From Globodera rostochiensis (lineage: Eukaryota > Nematoda > Chromadorea > Rhabditida > Heteroderidae): 64,000 bases of DNA. Both the position numbers and the translations under genes were made by a program. This document shows positions 53,005-63,415 of the stretch, in pieces; position 1 is the stretch's first letter, and each line of letters begins with the position of its first letter. The stretch covers positions 3,560,295 to 3,624,294 of the forward strand of contig JAEVLN010000002.1 of NCBI GenBank assembly GCA_018350325.1, written 5' to 3'. The notes below the pieces were generated by a model. That model made no database searches and was not told the origin of the DNA. It saw nothing but the letters and a program-made list of their open reading frames with translations.

Positions 53005-53749
53005 TGAGTTCTAAATGTAAAAGCCCCAATATGTGAAAAGGGAGAAGGTACTTTTCTGTTATAGGACTCCAGACGAAATATCGAATTAAAAAACACGTCT
53101 CAGGACGCTGATTACGAATAAATCGTTAGATTTATCATATGACATCATTTAGATCAGATTTTATTCAAAAATCTGGGTATTTCTAGACTATATGGAAGTG
53201 GTTTGGATCCGAATAAAAATACGACCAATCGCTTCAAGTCCGTAGCCAGAATTTTCGGGGGAGGGGCAAGCAACACAAAAAAAAGTCGATTCTTCTGAAT
53301 AAAAATAGCGCTATTTTTCTGAGCTTTTCTATAGGCGTTTCTGTACTATCTATCACTAAAACTTGACAGGACATATCAGATTGATACAGCGCTTTTTTTC
53401 CTAGTAGCCAACGCCCTACCCAAATACGCCCTGGAACCCAGGATATGCCAAAAGTACCCCTGCCCTAGCAGGGTTCAAAAGTCAAACACAAAATCAGCCC
53501 CTTCCTTTAAAGAAAGAGGGATAAGTTTTTTGGCTTACCAGAGACCTCTCTTTGCTAGTAGATAAAAAGGTTACTTTTCAAGAAATACAAGCCATAATCA
53601 GTTCTTATAAAGTTATTACCCACTCAGTGCATCTCTTTGATCTATATGAGCTTCGCCCTATTTTTTAGTAAAATTTCAAGACAATTTATGTGGCCATTAA
53701 AAGCTGCCCAATGCAAAGCAGTACCCCCATTCTAGGGGTGCATTTTCCA

Positions 53750-54420
53750 TTTTTGCATTTTTGTTAAAGAATTTTTCACCCAAAAAGTTGGATTTTGCAA
53801 TCAAAATTTTAAAACTACGGTAATTTTTGGAAGCTTTTTAGGTCTAGGAGGTCCGAACATTTTTTGAAGATTTAAAATGATTGTTAGAAAATTGGCCCGA
53901 AAATTATTAATTTTGCAAAACAAGAGGGTCCCCCCTATGGTTTTTTTCTCAAAAACATTTCGGGGGGAGGGGCCATTGCCCCCTCGGCCCGCCCTGGCTG
54001 CGGGTTTGAATAAGATTCCTCTCGACGATCTGAGCAAGAATCTGCAAAAAAATTTCCGCGGAGGAACTATTAAGAACGTTACTACCAAATTAAGTTGGCC
54101 AAAAAACTATGGGGGAGATAGAATAACTGGGGAAAAGTTAGAGACTTAGGGGTTCGTTAGGCTTAGGCCTAAGCCACCCTGGCCAACACCCGTTTTAATT
54201 CACACTTTTTATTTTTTGTTGGCAAATTCGTTAATCAGTGGCATCAAATAATTTATACTAAAATTTTTTTCAAAAAGGTTGACAAAAGGCCCCCCCCCCT
54301 CTCTAGCCAACTTAATTTGGTAGTAACTTTTTTCATAGTTCCTCCGCGGAAAATGTTTTGCAGATTCGTGCTCAGCTCGTCGAGAGGAATCGATTGGTCG
54401 AATTTTTATTCGGATCCGAA
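53750..54420. mobile_element. Palindromic element with GAGGAAT core
   Basis: Bases about 54005-54120 (GATTCCTCTCGACGATCTGA, then TTCCGCGGAGGAACTATTAA, then TACCAAATTAAGTTGGCC) are complementary to about 54300-54400 (AGCCAACTTAATTTGGTAGT, then CATAGTTCCTCCGCGGAAAA, then AGCTCGTCGAGAGGAATCG). The left part (53900-53990) is the uninterrupted relative of the element split at 43903. No coding content. G and C runs lie at 53961-53971 and 54290-54298. Confidence 0.75.
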
Positions 54421-54809
54421 CCACTCTCATATGGTGTAGAAATTCCAAAATCTGATTTAAGATGATGATGATGATAAATCTAACTGATTTATTCGTGATC
54501 AGCATTTTTGATTCCCTGGATAAGTGTTTTTTAATTTGATTTGAGTTATTTTTTGGCTGGAGTCGCATAACGGAAAAGTATCGGGTAAACTTCTGGAGGA
54601 GGGGGAGGTCCGGGGGACCCATTCACTCGTTAATCACTACTTTTTGGCCCTTGTTTGGCGAGTGAGTGGATGGATTTGGCTTCAACATTAGGGCGAGGCG
54701 AGGAGGGGGCGGGCATTAAATGCCGTAGACATGGGGGAAGAATGAACTTCAACATGTAAATGAGGGGGGAGACTTCCAAACTCCTCATAAACAAATCCCC
54801 GGGTTTCAG

Positions 54810-57800
54810 CAAATTTCTTCGAACAACATCCCGTCTTCGTCAATTCTGTCGTCTCTCTCTTCGATTCCTTCCAATTTGCTGTCTTCCCCCGTCATCAGAA
54901 CAACGACAACTTTTCCATCTTCATCATCGGTTGTTCAGCTTCCACTAACGCCGATTCCGTTGGCTGCACGCGAAGGACCTTCGGAGAATGACACGCAACA
55001 AACGGTGGAACAATCGACAAAAACAGAGGAAGTGAGTGTAGTTGATCCCTTCTTGCTGCTACCTAATTGGGTTTTTACGAGAGTAAATTTTGTAAGGTTT
55101 TTTTGACATCCGATAAGCATGAAGAAAAAAGTAAGAGCTGCTAATTTTTGTAGTTTAATCAAGCAATTTTGTCCATTATTTTCGGTTTGATTCTGTTTTG
55201 AATGATTTACAAAAAGCAAATATTTTGATCAGATACTTTATGGGTCGCACGAACTGAAAGTGGAGCGTAATTCGGGCATTAACAACAACGAAGAGGAGGC
55301 TGTCCAATATTTCAACAATTTGCCAAACGAAAGTCAATTGAGTTTGCCGGACTTCGCGATGGACACGGAACGGGTGGAAGACATCGCGGCGCAGAAGAGA
55401 AGGCGGAAACAGTCAATGACAAGCAGTTCGACGCCGCGAGCGAAAAAAGTAAAGTTTCGATGGTACTTTTTGGTTATGTGTCAACAAACTGACAAATCAG
55501 TTCAGAATCACATTCTTCAGACAGTGTTTTCCCGGTGCCGGTTCCAACGGTTCCGGGAACCGGTTCCGGAACCGCGGAACCGCAAAAAATTCGGAACCGA
55601 TTTTGGAACCGGTTCCCGGAACCGCGAAAATCCGGAACCGGTTTGGAACCGGAACCGCGGAACCGCCAAAATCCGGAACCGCTTCTGAACCGGAACCGTG
55701 GAACCGTAAAAAGCTTGGAACCGCTTCGGAACCGGTTCCGGAACCGGTTCCGATACATGTTTTTTCAGTGCATAATGAATTGATTTATGATTAATTTTTG
55801 AAGCGAATAGCCTTTTTACACAACAAAGCAATAACTTCCAAATACAAAGCATCAGTAATTTTGGGCGGGATGACACTTCGTCGACGCGACATCTCGTCGA
55901 ATGGAATTTCGCCGGGTTTTTAAATGCATGTTTCTAGGGTAAAAACATGCCTAGATCACAAACCCGTACTCGGATTTTGCGAATCTCGAACCTCGAACCC
56001 GAATTCGAAGAATTTTCAAAATTTTAAGACAAGTGAAAAATATTTATTGATAAAACCCAATTGTTTGAGACTAGCAATCGATTCCTCTTGTCAAGTTGAG
56101 TACGAATCCGCAAAAAGCCTAGTGGTTTCACTTTTTGGTGAGTCTTATGTTATGTGTTGGGTTCGAACCCGCTTGAGTGTAAGCACTTATTTTTTGTTTT
56201 CCCCTCTATCAAATAGGCATCCCCTCATTAATAATATTTTTAAAATAAATATTCTAATATTTTTTTAACTAAAAATGCGCGCAAAAAAAGAATAGATACA
56301 AGAATTTTCGAAATAATTCATCACATCTTCCTGAATTTTTGCTTCAATTTCTTAACAAATATCATTAAAATCAAAAAATTCCCCGGCGGCGCCTGTCGGC
56401 ACCGCCGGACATCCTCAACTCTTACGTAAACCAATTTTTTTCTCTGAAATTCCGAAACAAAATTCATAATTTTGCTAAAATTTTGAAGAAATTTCTTTAA
56501 CAAAATTGAGTCAAATTTTAAAAAAATTTCTCGGCGGCGCCTATCGGCACCGCCGACCCTCACCCTCCCTAAAAGTAAAGCAGAATCTCAAAAAAAGAAT
56601 GATGATGACAATGACATCGACGGTCAAGAAGATCGACAATATGTGTTGCCGAAAATTAAAATTTTTTAGTGTTTCCTAAAAGAAAATCAAAGTGAAGATT
56701 TTATCTTGCCACCTACATCTCCCTTGAAAAGTCCCGGTTGGTCCCGGTCCCGGTTTTTCTGGTCCCGGTAAGTCCCGGTCCCGGTTAGTCGACGAAGTGT
56801 CAGTCGACGAAATGTCGGCACCCCCATCATTTTCATGTAATGTAAATGAACAATTTTTCTTACATTTTTCTGATTTTTTGAAAAATTTTTGGACATATTT
56901 ACAAATTTTTGGAATTTGGAACCGGTTCCGGAACCGGTTCCCGGAACCGCGAAAATCCGGAACCGGTTAGGAACCGGAACCGCGGAACCGTGAAAATCCG
57001 GAACCGTTTTGGAACCGGAACCGTGGAACCGCGAAAATCCGGAACCGGTTTGGAACCGGAACCGCGAAAATCCGGAACCGGTTTGGAACCGGAACCGTGG
57101 AACCGTTAGAAAAAATGGAACCGGGAAAACACTGTCTTCAGACTTTTTTAGTCATAAAACAAATAGAAAAACTTATTACTTCCCAGAAAAGGGGCCATTA
57201 ACAAAACACAAGCACTCAAACCAGGGATGGTCGGTCGGAATTCCGATTTTCGCAATTTTTGGGGCGGAATTCCGATTTTCGCAATTTTTGGGGCGGAATT
57301 CCGATTTTCGCCATTTTTGGGGCGGAATTCCGATTTTCGCAATTTTTGGGGGGGAATTCCGATTTCCGAAATTTGAGAAAAAAAAGCTGGAAATTTTCAG
57401 AAAAACACCAAAGCAAAATGATCAAATTTGGTATTTGGGTACTATTTGGGTTTTCAAAAATTGGACCAAACAAATATTTGGATCAAAATTTTTATTATTT
57501 ATACAAATATTTGTATTTGATCCGGTCTCAGTTGACACATACCGTATTTCCTAAAATAGTAACCCCGGGGTTATTATTTTTCAACCCTCCTCCAAAGGGG
57601 ATTATTATTTCAGGGGGGGGTCACTAATTCAGGGGGGGTTATTATTTTCAACCCTCTTCCAAAGGGGGTTATTATTTCAGGGGGGGTCACTAATTCAGGG
57701 GGGGTTATTATTTTTCAACCCTTTTCTCGAAAAATTTCAGAAAAATTAAGCAATTTCCCAAAAGTTTTTTTGTTGATCAGCATTTTTTATAAGTTTGCTT

Positions 57801-60537
57801 AATATATTCTCAACAACAGCAAAATTTTAACAAGCAAAATCTTGGTGCACCGGAAGTGGGATTGTTGCAGTAGCAACAGACCTTAGTTTATAATTATTGT
57901 AGATTTTTACTAGTACCTATATTTACCAGTTTTTCGGAAGAGGTAGCCGAATCGATTCGCAAATCCATGATTAGTAAATTGTTCGGTAAATTAAAAATAC
58001 TAAAAATGTTGAAGAAATTGGGCTAAATTACCTATTCGTTGATACCGAAATGCAGGATTATTAAAAAGTAAATTTTTTAGCATATGCGTTTGCAAAATGA
58101 CACCTTATTTACAACATAAAATTTTTTATGTAGCTACCTAAAAAAAATTTATTTTTGGAGGGGGTTATTATTTCAGGGGGGGTCACTAATTCAGGGGGGG
58201 TTATTTTTTTCAACCCTCCTCCAAAGGGGGTTATTATTTCAGGGGGGGTCACTAATTCAGGGGGGTTATTATTTTTCAACCCTCTTCCAAAGGGGGTTAT
58301 TATTTCAGGGGGGGTCACTAATTAGGGGGGGTTATTATTTTTCAACCCTCTTCCAAAGGGGGTTATTATTTCGGGGGGGTCACTAATTCAGGGGGGGTTA
58401 TTATTTTTCAACCCTTTTCTCGAAAAATTTCAGAAAAATTAAGCAATTTCCCAAAAGTTTTTTTGTTGATCAGCATTTTTTATAAGTTTGCTTAATATAT
58501 TCTCAACAACAGCAAAATTTTAACAAGCAAAATCTTGGTGCACCGGAAGTGGGATTGTTGCAGTAGCAACAGACCTTAGTTTATAATTATTGTAGATTTT
58601 TACTAGTACCTATATTTACCAGTTTTTCGGAAGAGGTAGCCGAATCGATTCGCAAATCCATGATTAGTAAATTGTTCGGTAAATTAAAAATACTAAAAAT
58701 GTTGAAGAAATTGGGCTAAATTACCTATTCGTTGATACCGAAATGCAGGATTATTAAAAAGTAAATTTTTTAGCATATGCGTTTGCAAAATGACACCTTA
58801 TTTACAAACATAAAATTTTTTATGTAGCTACCTAAAAAAAATTTATTTTTGGAGGGGGTTATATTTCAGGGGGGGTCACTAATTCAGGGGGGGTTATTAT
58901 TTTTCAACCCTCCTCCAAAGGGGTTATTATTTCAGGGGGGGTCACTAATTCAGGGGGGGTTATTATTTTTCAACCCTCTTCAAAGGGGGTTATTATTTCA
59001 GGGGGGGTCACTAATTCAGGGGGGGTTACTATTTTAGGAAATACGGTAACCGAAAAGAACCGTTTCGATCTTGCGCCAAAAATGATTTTTTTTCCAAAAT
59101 TTCAGAGACGAAAAAGTGTGACCACCAACAAAGAAGTGAAGGCGTTGAACAATTGGACAATGCTCGAATCGCCTCGATCCAACAGAGTAAGCAACTGACG
59201 ACGACAATGTTCTCTCGGGATGGAACCAAATTTTGTTTTCTTCAGAGATGCAAAACTGTCGCCAACAAAAACATTTCCAAAACTTTTACGAGCGCCCGGC
59301 GTCCGATTGTGGGCAAAAATGGTGCCAGGGCTTTTCAAATGAAGGGGGCGTACGTCCTGAGGTCGGTGGCTTGGAAGGGCAGCGGACAACAACGACAAAA
59401 TGATCGGGCTTTGAATGAGAGCCAAAGTGATCGGACTTTGAGGGCGAGACAAAGTGATCAGACTTTGAAGGAGAGACAAAGTGATCGGACTTTGAAGGCG
59501 AGACAAAGTGATCAGACTTTGAAGGGGAGACAAAGTGATCGGACTTTGAGGGCGAGACAAAGTGATCAGACTTTGAAGGAGAGACAAAGTGATCAGACTT
59601 TGAAGGAGAGACAAAGTGATCGGACTTTGAGGGCGAGACAAAGTGATCAGACTTTGAAGGAGAGACAAAGTGATCGGACTTTGAACGAAAGACAAAGTGA
59701 TCGGACTTTGCAGGAGAGGACGCCGAAAAATGCCTACTTCGACTGCACCTGCAATGAACCTCGTGGCATAAATAAGTAGGAATAAAGACTATCCATAAAC
59801 ATTAAAGTACTGAATTCCATTGAGTAATTAATGCTAATATTTCTGCTTTTTTATGTTTATCGTCGGATGTTCTCAGTGTAGGCGATGGTTTCACGGCAAA
59901 TGCGTCCGGATCAGTCAACGGGAGTCGAAACGTATTCCGTTTTGGCAGTGTGCTGATTGTAAGGAACTGCAGAATACGGAAGAGGGAGACGAGGTGGCGA
60001 CTGGGAAATTCGTTTGAAAGTTCAAAATTGGAATTAAAACTTATCTTAGAAGGCTATTGTTTCTTTATGCTAATTTCCCATTCATTAGCAGGGGGAGATT
60101 CAGCTTATGTTTTGCGTGTGCAGAAGGCCATATGACAAAGAGCGGTAAATTTCCACTTATAAAGGACATATGCGCCGTTTAAAGTTTTTATGTCGGCTGC
60201 GACGGTTGTGGCGATTGGTACCATCCGGAATGTGTAAATACGACGGAGGTAAATTACCAAGCAAATTTAACTAAACAACAAACATTTTGGCACTTACAAA
60301 TTAAAGCAAATAACAAAAAAAAGCCATACTAAAAGGGCCTAGAAAGATCGCTAAATACTAAAAAAATGTCTAAAAAGGAGCAAAACTTTTATTATATTTT
60401 TATAACGAAAATTTCACAAGGAGAAAATCAACGCTTTGAGTGGGGAGTGTTATTTATGTCCGGACTGTGAGAAAAGGCCGCAAAAATGGTTTGACGCTAA
60501 GATGATGGTCACCACCAAAACGGAGTCGAATGGATGA
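54810..60537 (+). CDS. Double PHD-finger chromatin protein, BPTF/NURF301-like C-terminus
   Basis: PHD fingers read histone tails; this tandem resembles the C-terminal PHDs of BPTF/NURF301 (C. elegans nurf-1). Visible exons: 54810-55031, 55233-55448, 59106-59186, 59246 to about 59778, about 59850/59878-59993, 60104-60144, 60185-60248 and 60421-60537. The second finger is clear: FCVCRRPYDKER, FYVGCDGCGDWYHPECV and CYLCPDC. The first has YFDCTCNEP, then GCSQCRRWFHGKCVRIS and WQCADCKE. Before it lies a run of 9-residue repeats, and before that a basic stretch (AAQKRRRKQ). The chain ends 20 residues after the last PHD Cys pair, so no bromodomain follows. The 5' end is not seen; the gene may start further upstream. 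Intron 55449-59105 contains two mobile elements. The PHD1 acceptor is unclear. Confidence 0.72.
55522..57134. mobile_element. hAT-like foldback MITE (copy B), 8-bp target duplication
   Basis: It is bounded by TCTTCAGA at 55514-55521 and 57135-57142. The left end is CAGTGTTTTCCCGGTGCCGG; the right end is GGAACCGGGAAAACACTG. The arms are GGAACCGGTTCCGG minisatellites (55535-55760 and 56925-57125). The left half is the reverse complement of the right half of copy A, down to GTTTTTTCAGTGCATAATGA. The middle carries two GGCGGCGCC...GGCACCG cores (about 56385 and 56530) and a tRNA-like B box (about 56160), so other elements are nested inside. It sits in a 3.7-kb intron of the PHD gene. Confidence 0.9.
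56125..56185 (+). repeat. tRNA-like fragment inside copy B
   Basis: AGCCTAGTGGTTTCAC resembles an A box, and GGGTTCGAACCC about 30 bases on is a perfect B box. No full cloverleaf forms. Related to the segments at 5905-5985 and 51763-51835. Confidence 0.45.
57228..57365. repeat. Minisatellite, about 30 bp x 4-5
   Basis: Units read GGAATTCCGATTTTCGCAAT followed by TTTTGGGGC, nearly identical over four to five copies, the last ending in a G run. Each unit contains the EcoRI-type palindrome GAATTC. Frames through it are shadows. Confidence 0.85.
57542..59046. mobile_element. Tc1/mariner-like MITE with TA target duplication and internal duplication
   Basis: The ends CCGTATTTCCTAAAATAGTA (57542) and TACTATTTTAGGAAATACGG (59046) are perfect inverted repeats of about 25 bp, flanked by TA on each side (57540-57541 and 59047-59048). 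Inside, GGGGTTATTATTTCAGGGGG and GGTCACTAATTCAGGGGG units alternate with CAACCCTCTTCCAAAGG. A block of about 430 bp (57721-58150) is repeated almost exactly 693 bp later (58414-58845). There is no transposase frame. It lies in an intron of the PHD gene. Confidence 0.9.
59405..59718 (+). repeat. In-frame 27-bp coding minisatellite
   Basis: About eleven copies of a 27-bp unit (GACAAAGTGATCGGACTTTG followed by a variable AAGGAGA or AGGGCGA) encode nine-residue repeats of the type RQSDRTLKE / RQSDQTLRA within the PHD gene. As 27 is a multiple of three, copy-number change keeps the frame. The repeat is charged and probably disordered. Confidence 0.85.
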
Positions 60538-60919
60538 CAATGAAACGAACGCAATTTTTTGATAGACTTCGCATTGCAAGTTGAATAAATTCCCATTCCC
60601 GATTGATTGCCTTTTGTTAACGAATGATTGAGAAAAAAGCCATTTCGACAAAAAACTCAAAAAAAATTATTATATTTATTGTTTCGCAATTTTTCAATAA
60701 AAATTTTTTTCAATTTTTTGTGATATTACAATGTCCTTACAATTACGGGGACGCCGTAGGGGATTTGGCGCCGTAGGGGATTTGGCTCCCCCCCCCCCCG
60801 GTGTGTACGGAAATGAATTTTTTTGCAGAGAAATGGAAGCGCTGGTTTGGTTCAGCTTCGACATTTGCAGGCCTTGGGGCACCATCTTTTAATTTCTATT
60901 TAAATAAAAATTTTTTCAA

Positions 60920-61080
60920 AATGTTGACCAAAAGGTGGCCCCTATGGTTTTTGGCCAAGTTTGAGAAGCTGTATCTCACAAATTAGCTCATAGTTGTTGC
61001 TGCAGCCTAAAAGTGATACCATTCGATTCTCTCGTCGATAGAAATCGAATGATATATAAAATAACCCAAACCCTCAGGAT
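60920..61080 (+). repeat. Dispersed repeat, inverted copy of 16395-16625
   Basis: It carries the same ordered landmarks as 16395-16625 in reverse complement, including CCCTATGGTTTTTGGCCAAG and TACCATTCGATTCTCTCGTC. It is just upstream of the unrecognised gene at 61113. Confidence 0.7.
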
Positions 61081-61112
61081 TGTCAGCAACACACTGCAAT
61101 TGGATTCAACGA

Positions 61113-62778
61113 TGGGGAACAAACAACTCAACCAGCCAGAACCATCCTTTGGAGAGGGCCTCGCCCGCCTTTCCGGAAAGAAACTTTTCCCAAAACGGGT
61201 TTATAAGCAGCAGCAGCAGCACTTTCCCATCCAACTATTTCAAGGAGGGCGGTGGGGGGGGCGGCAGTTTACCCCCCCCCCCCCAAATTACCTCAATCAC
61301 TACTTCCCTCACTTCCTTTCTATTGGTTCTGGTCCATCCCCCGAGGGCATTCCTAAACTTTCCCAATTTCCCCATTCTTCTGCCCGAAGATGTTTATCAT
61401 TTTGCTTTGCAGTTTCGGGCAAGGAAAGAGACAAATTGATCAAAATCTTTCCGATTCGATTCAAAAGTAAGGCTGAAGGGGGGCTGGGGGGGGGCAGGGG
61501 TCGACTTTCTCGTCTCGCTGGCTGACCTGTTTGAGTTTATTCATCAGTATAAAAGGCGCCGACTCCTCGTCCATTCCCGGCAAAGTCTGAAGAGAAATGA
61601 CTATTTCCAAGGAAATGTCCGAATTTTTTCTTCCCGTCTTTTGTTCATAATTTTATTTTCAATTTTCTTATTGCCAACTTTCAAAATTGGGTATTGTCAG
61701 AATATTGCAATCGCAGTGTTTGTTCTTTCTTTGTAACTTCTGATGCTCTCTGTCCAGCAACTGATCAGCTCGTCCAAGCTTGAGCGCGTCTTGCCAGGCC
61801 ATTTGTTCCCTCAAAACAACAACAGAGGCCTCACTGACTTGGAGGATGTGTGCGCGATCACGGTTGTGGCATCGTCGGCGGTTGTAAGAGGCACTCATGA
61901 TGAGATCGTATGAATGATCGGGGTTTAATGTATTATTTTAAAAAACATTTACAAACAGTCCAAAATTGCTATTCCGTCTGACTCTGAAGACACTTCAACA
62001 GCCGCAGAAGTGGTCGGGTTTGGACTGTTTCACAAATGCACGCCCTGCCAGGTGAGTGATCAAAATTATAATATCTGCCTAAAATCAATAATCAATTTAA
62101 TTCGGTTGAGATCCGGTCTGATCGATCGGCGAAAGGTCCCCGGATCCGTGGGATCTGACAATTACACATTTTGGATATTTGGCCCAATTATCTGTCGTTT
62201 CAACTGATTATGGACCATTCAGACTTACTGTTCGCTGGTGTCCGTGACCAAACAATTCGAGCAGCCGCTTGTCAACGTGCAAAAAGTGGCCGCGCGGCAG
62301 AAGGCAAAGACGGAGGCGGAAAATGAGAGGGACGCCAAAAAAGAGGGACGACACCTTTTGCTGAGGGTGATCGAATTGCACACAATCAAGAAGCAAGCCA
62401 AGAAAAATACTTCGATCACGAGGGGGGGGGGGGGAGGGGAGTCATCGATCGTCTCTCGGCTTCCCGGCTTTCTGTTCGAGCAAAATTGAAGACATTTATT
62501 AAATTCTGGTCGCCCACCTCCCAAATCAAATCATTTTAAGCTCACCGAAGTGCGTCAATCGTTGCCCGACCTCAGCACCCTCCCCCAATACTACACGGCG
62601 TTTGCGGAGCCCTGTGCCCGTCCGTTGCTTCAATGTTTGAGGGGGGGGGGGGACAAATGCCCCGGGCATTGTCTTTTAACTGTTTTAACCCTTAGGCATT
62701 GTGGACGAATTTGTGAAGGTTCACGTTGGCATTCACGGGGTTTGGCCATCGTTTTTGACTCATTTGTTTTTTCACTAA
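61113..62778 (+). CDS. Unrecognised multi-exon gene
   Basis: I do not recognise the product. The ATG at about 61113 opens MGNKQLNQPEPSFGEGLARL, which has an N-terminal Gly suited to myristoylation. Plausible further exons read LPEDVYHFALQ (about 61379-61411), QLISSSKLERVLPGHLFPQN and GLTDLEDVCAITVVASSAV (about 61759-61880), SKIAIPSDSEDTSTAAEVVG and LFHKCTPCQ (about 61961-62050), and a charged helical block from TYCSLVSVTKQFEQPL through KVAARQKAKTEAENERDAKK (about 62223-62420). Then come LTEVRQSLPDLSTLPQYYTA (about 62543-62640) and GIVDEFVKVHVGIHGVWPSF, ending at TAA 62776-62778. Several joints are uncertain, and a minus-strand frame overlaps at 61668-61898. The helical block suggests a coiled coil. 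Confidence 0.42.
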
Positions 62779-62780
62779 AG

Positions 62781-63415
62781 ATGGAGACGCTACGCAATTT
62801 CACAGTCGATCTCTACGATTTGGAGTCCGGGTAAAATTAAAAAAATGTTTATGTTAAAGGCCAAACGCTCTCTGGACTTTTTTCCCGCAGCATCGATGAA
62901 CACCCCGACACTCAGTGGCGTGACTTTGCCGGTTTTATTGTCGCGGACCGTTTTCGATACTGTGAAATCGAGCTGGACGGGTAAGCATTAGCATTGATTT
63001 GGCTTTAAACTCGAGAACCTTGACCTTTATTCCCAGTGAGAAAATCTCAAGGGCTTCGAATTGTTTTCCCTCAATTCCCATTCTTTTCAGCCAGGCCTTT
63101 CTGTCCGCTGTTGACGATGTTTCCGTCGATGTACGTCCTCCGGTCGTTGTTCAGTCCCTTTCGTCGTCCAATAGGACGCTCTTCCACGACTACGACCAAT
63201 CGCTTTCGGTGATAGGCCGTGAGGAATATTTGGACTTTTTGCTGAATGCCGCGGGGGTTCGTCGGAAAATGTTTGGAAATGAATATTTGTGCCCAGATGA
63301 AAGCAGTAATTGCGTTGGACGAGCAGCAAAGACAGCCCATCGGATACGTTTTGGCGTACGCAGGGCGCGTGTTGCAATGCTACGCGGACGAGGAGAAAGT
63401 TGCCGGGTCAGAGGG
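62781..63415 (+). CDS. Probable GNAT-type acetyltransferase, interrupted by satellite
   Basis: ATG 62781 lies two bases after the preceding stop, directly behind an AAAG acceptor. Exons read METLRNFTVDLYDLESG (62781-62832), IDEHPDTQWRDFAGFIVADR and RYCEIELDG (about 62891-62979), then EKISRAS... through LFHDYDQSLSVIGREEYLDF (63037-63256), and after a 40-base intron MKAVIALDEQQRQPIGYVLA and GRVLQCYADEEKVAG (63297-63410). The last block looks like a GNAT acetyl-CoA-binding core (a strand with a Q-x-x-x-G/A-like loop, then YADEE as in the nematode YitH/DUF1248 group). That family call is tentative. The frame then enters the G-rich satellite at 63411; the C-terminal half is either beyond it or lost. 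Confidence 0.5.

Noticed and set aside
50643..57134. Pro/Val/Arg/Asn-rich frames around the GGTTCC arms
   Set aside because: Shadows of minisatellite arms in the hAT-like elements; no transposase motif (no DDE catalytic context or BED finger) is visible.
61668..61898. 76-residue minus-strand frame starting MSASYNRRRCHNRDRAH
   Set aside because: Plausible composition, but the plus strand here fits exons of the gene at 61113-62778 with better splice sites; left unresolved, not annotated.
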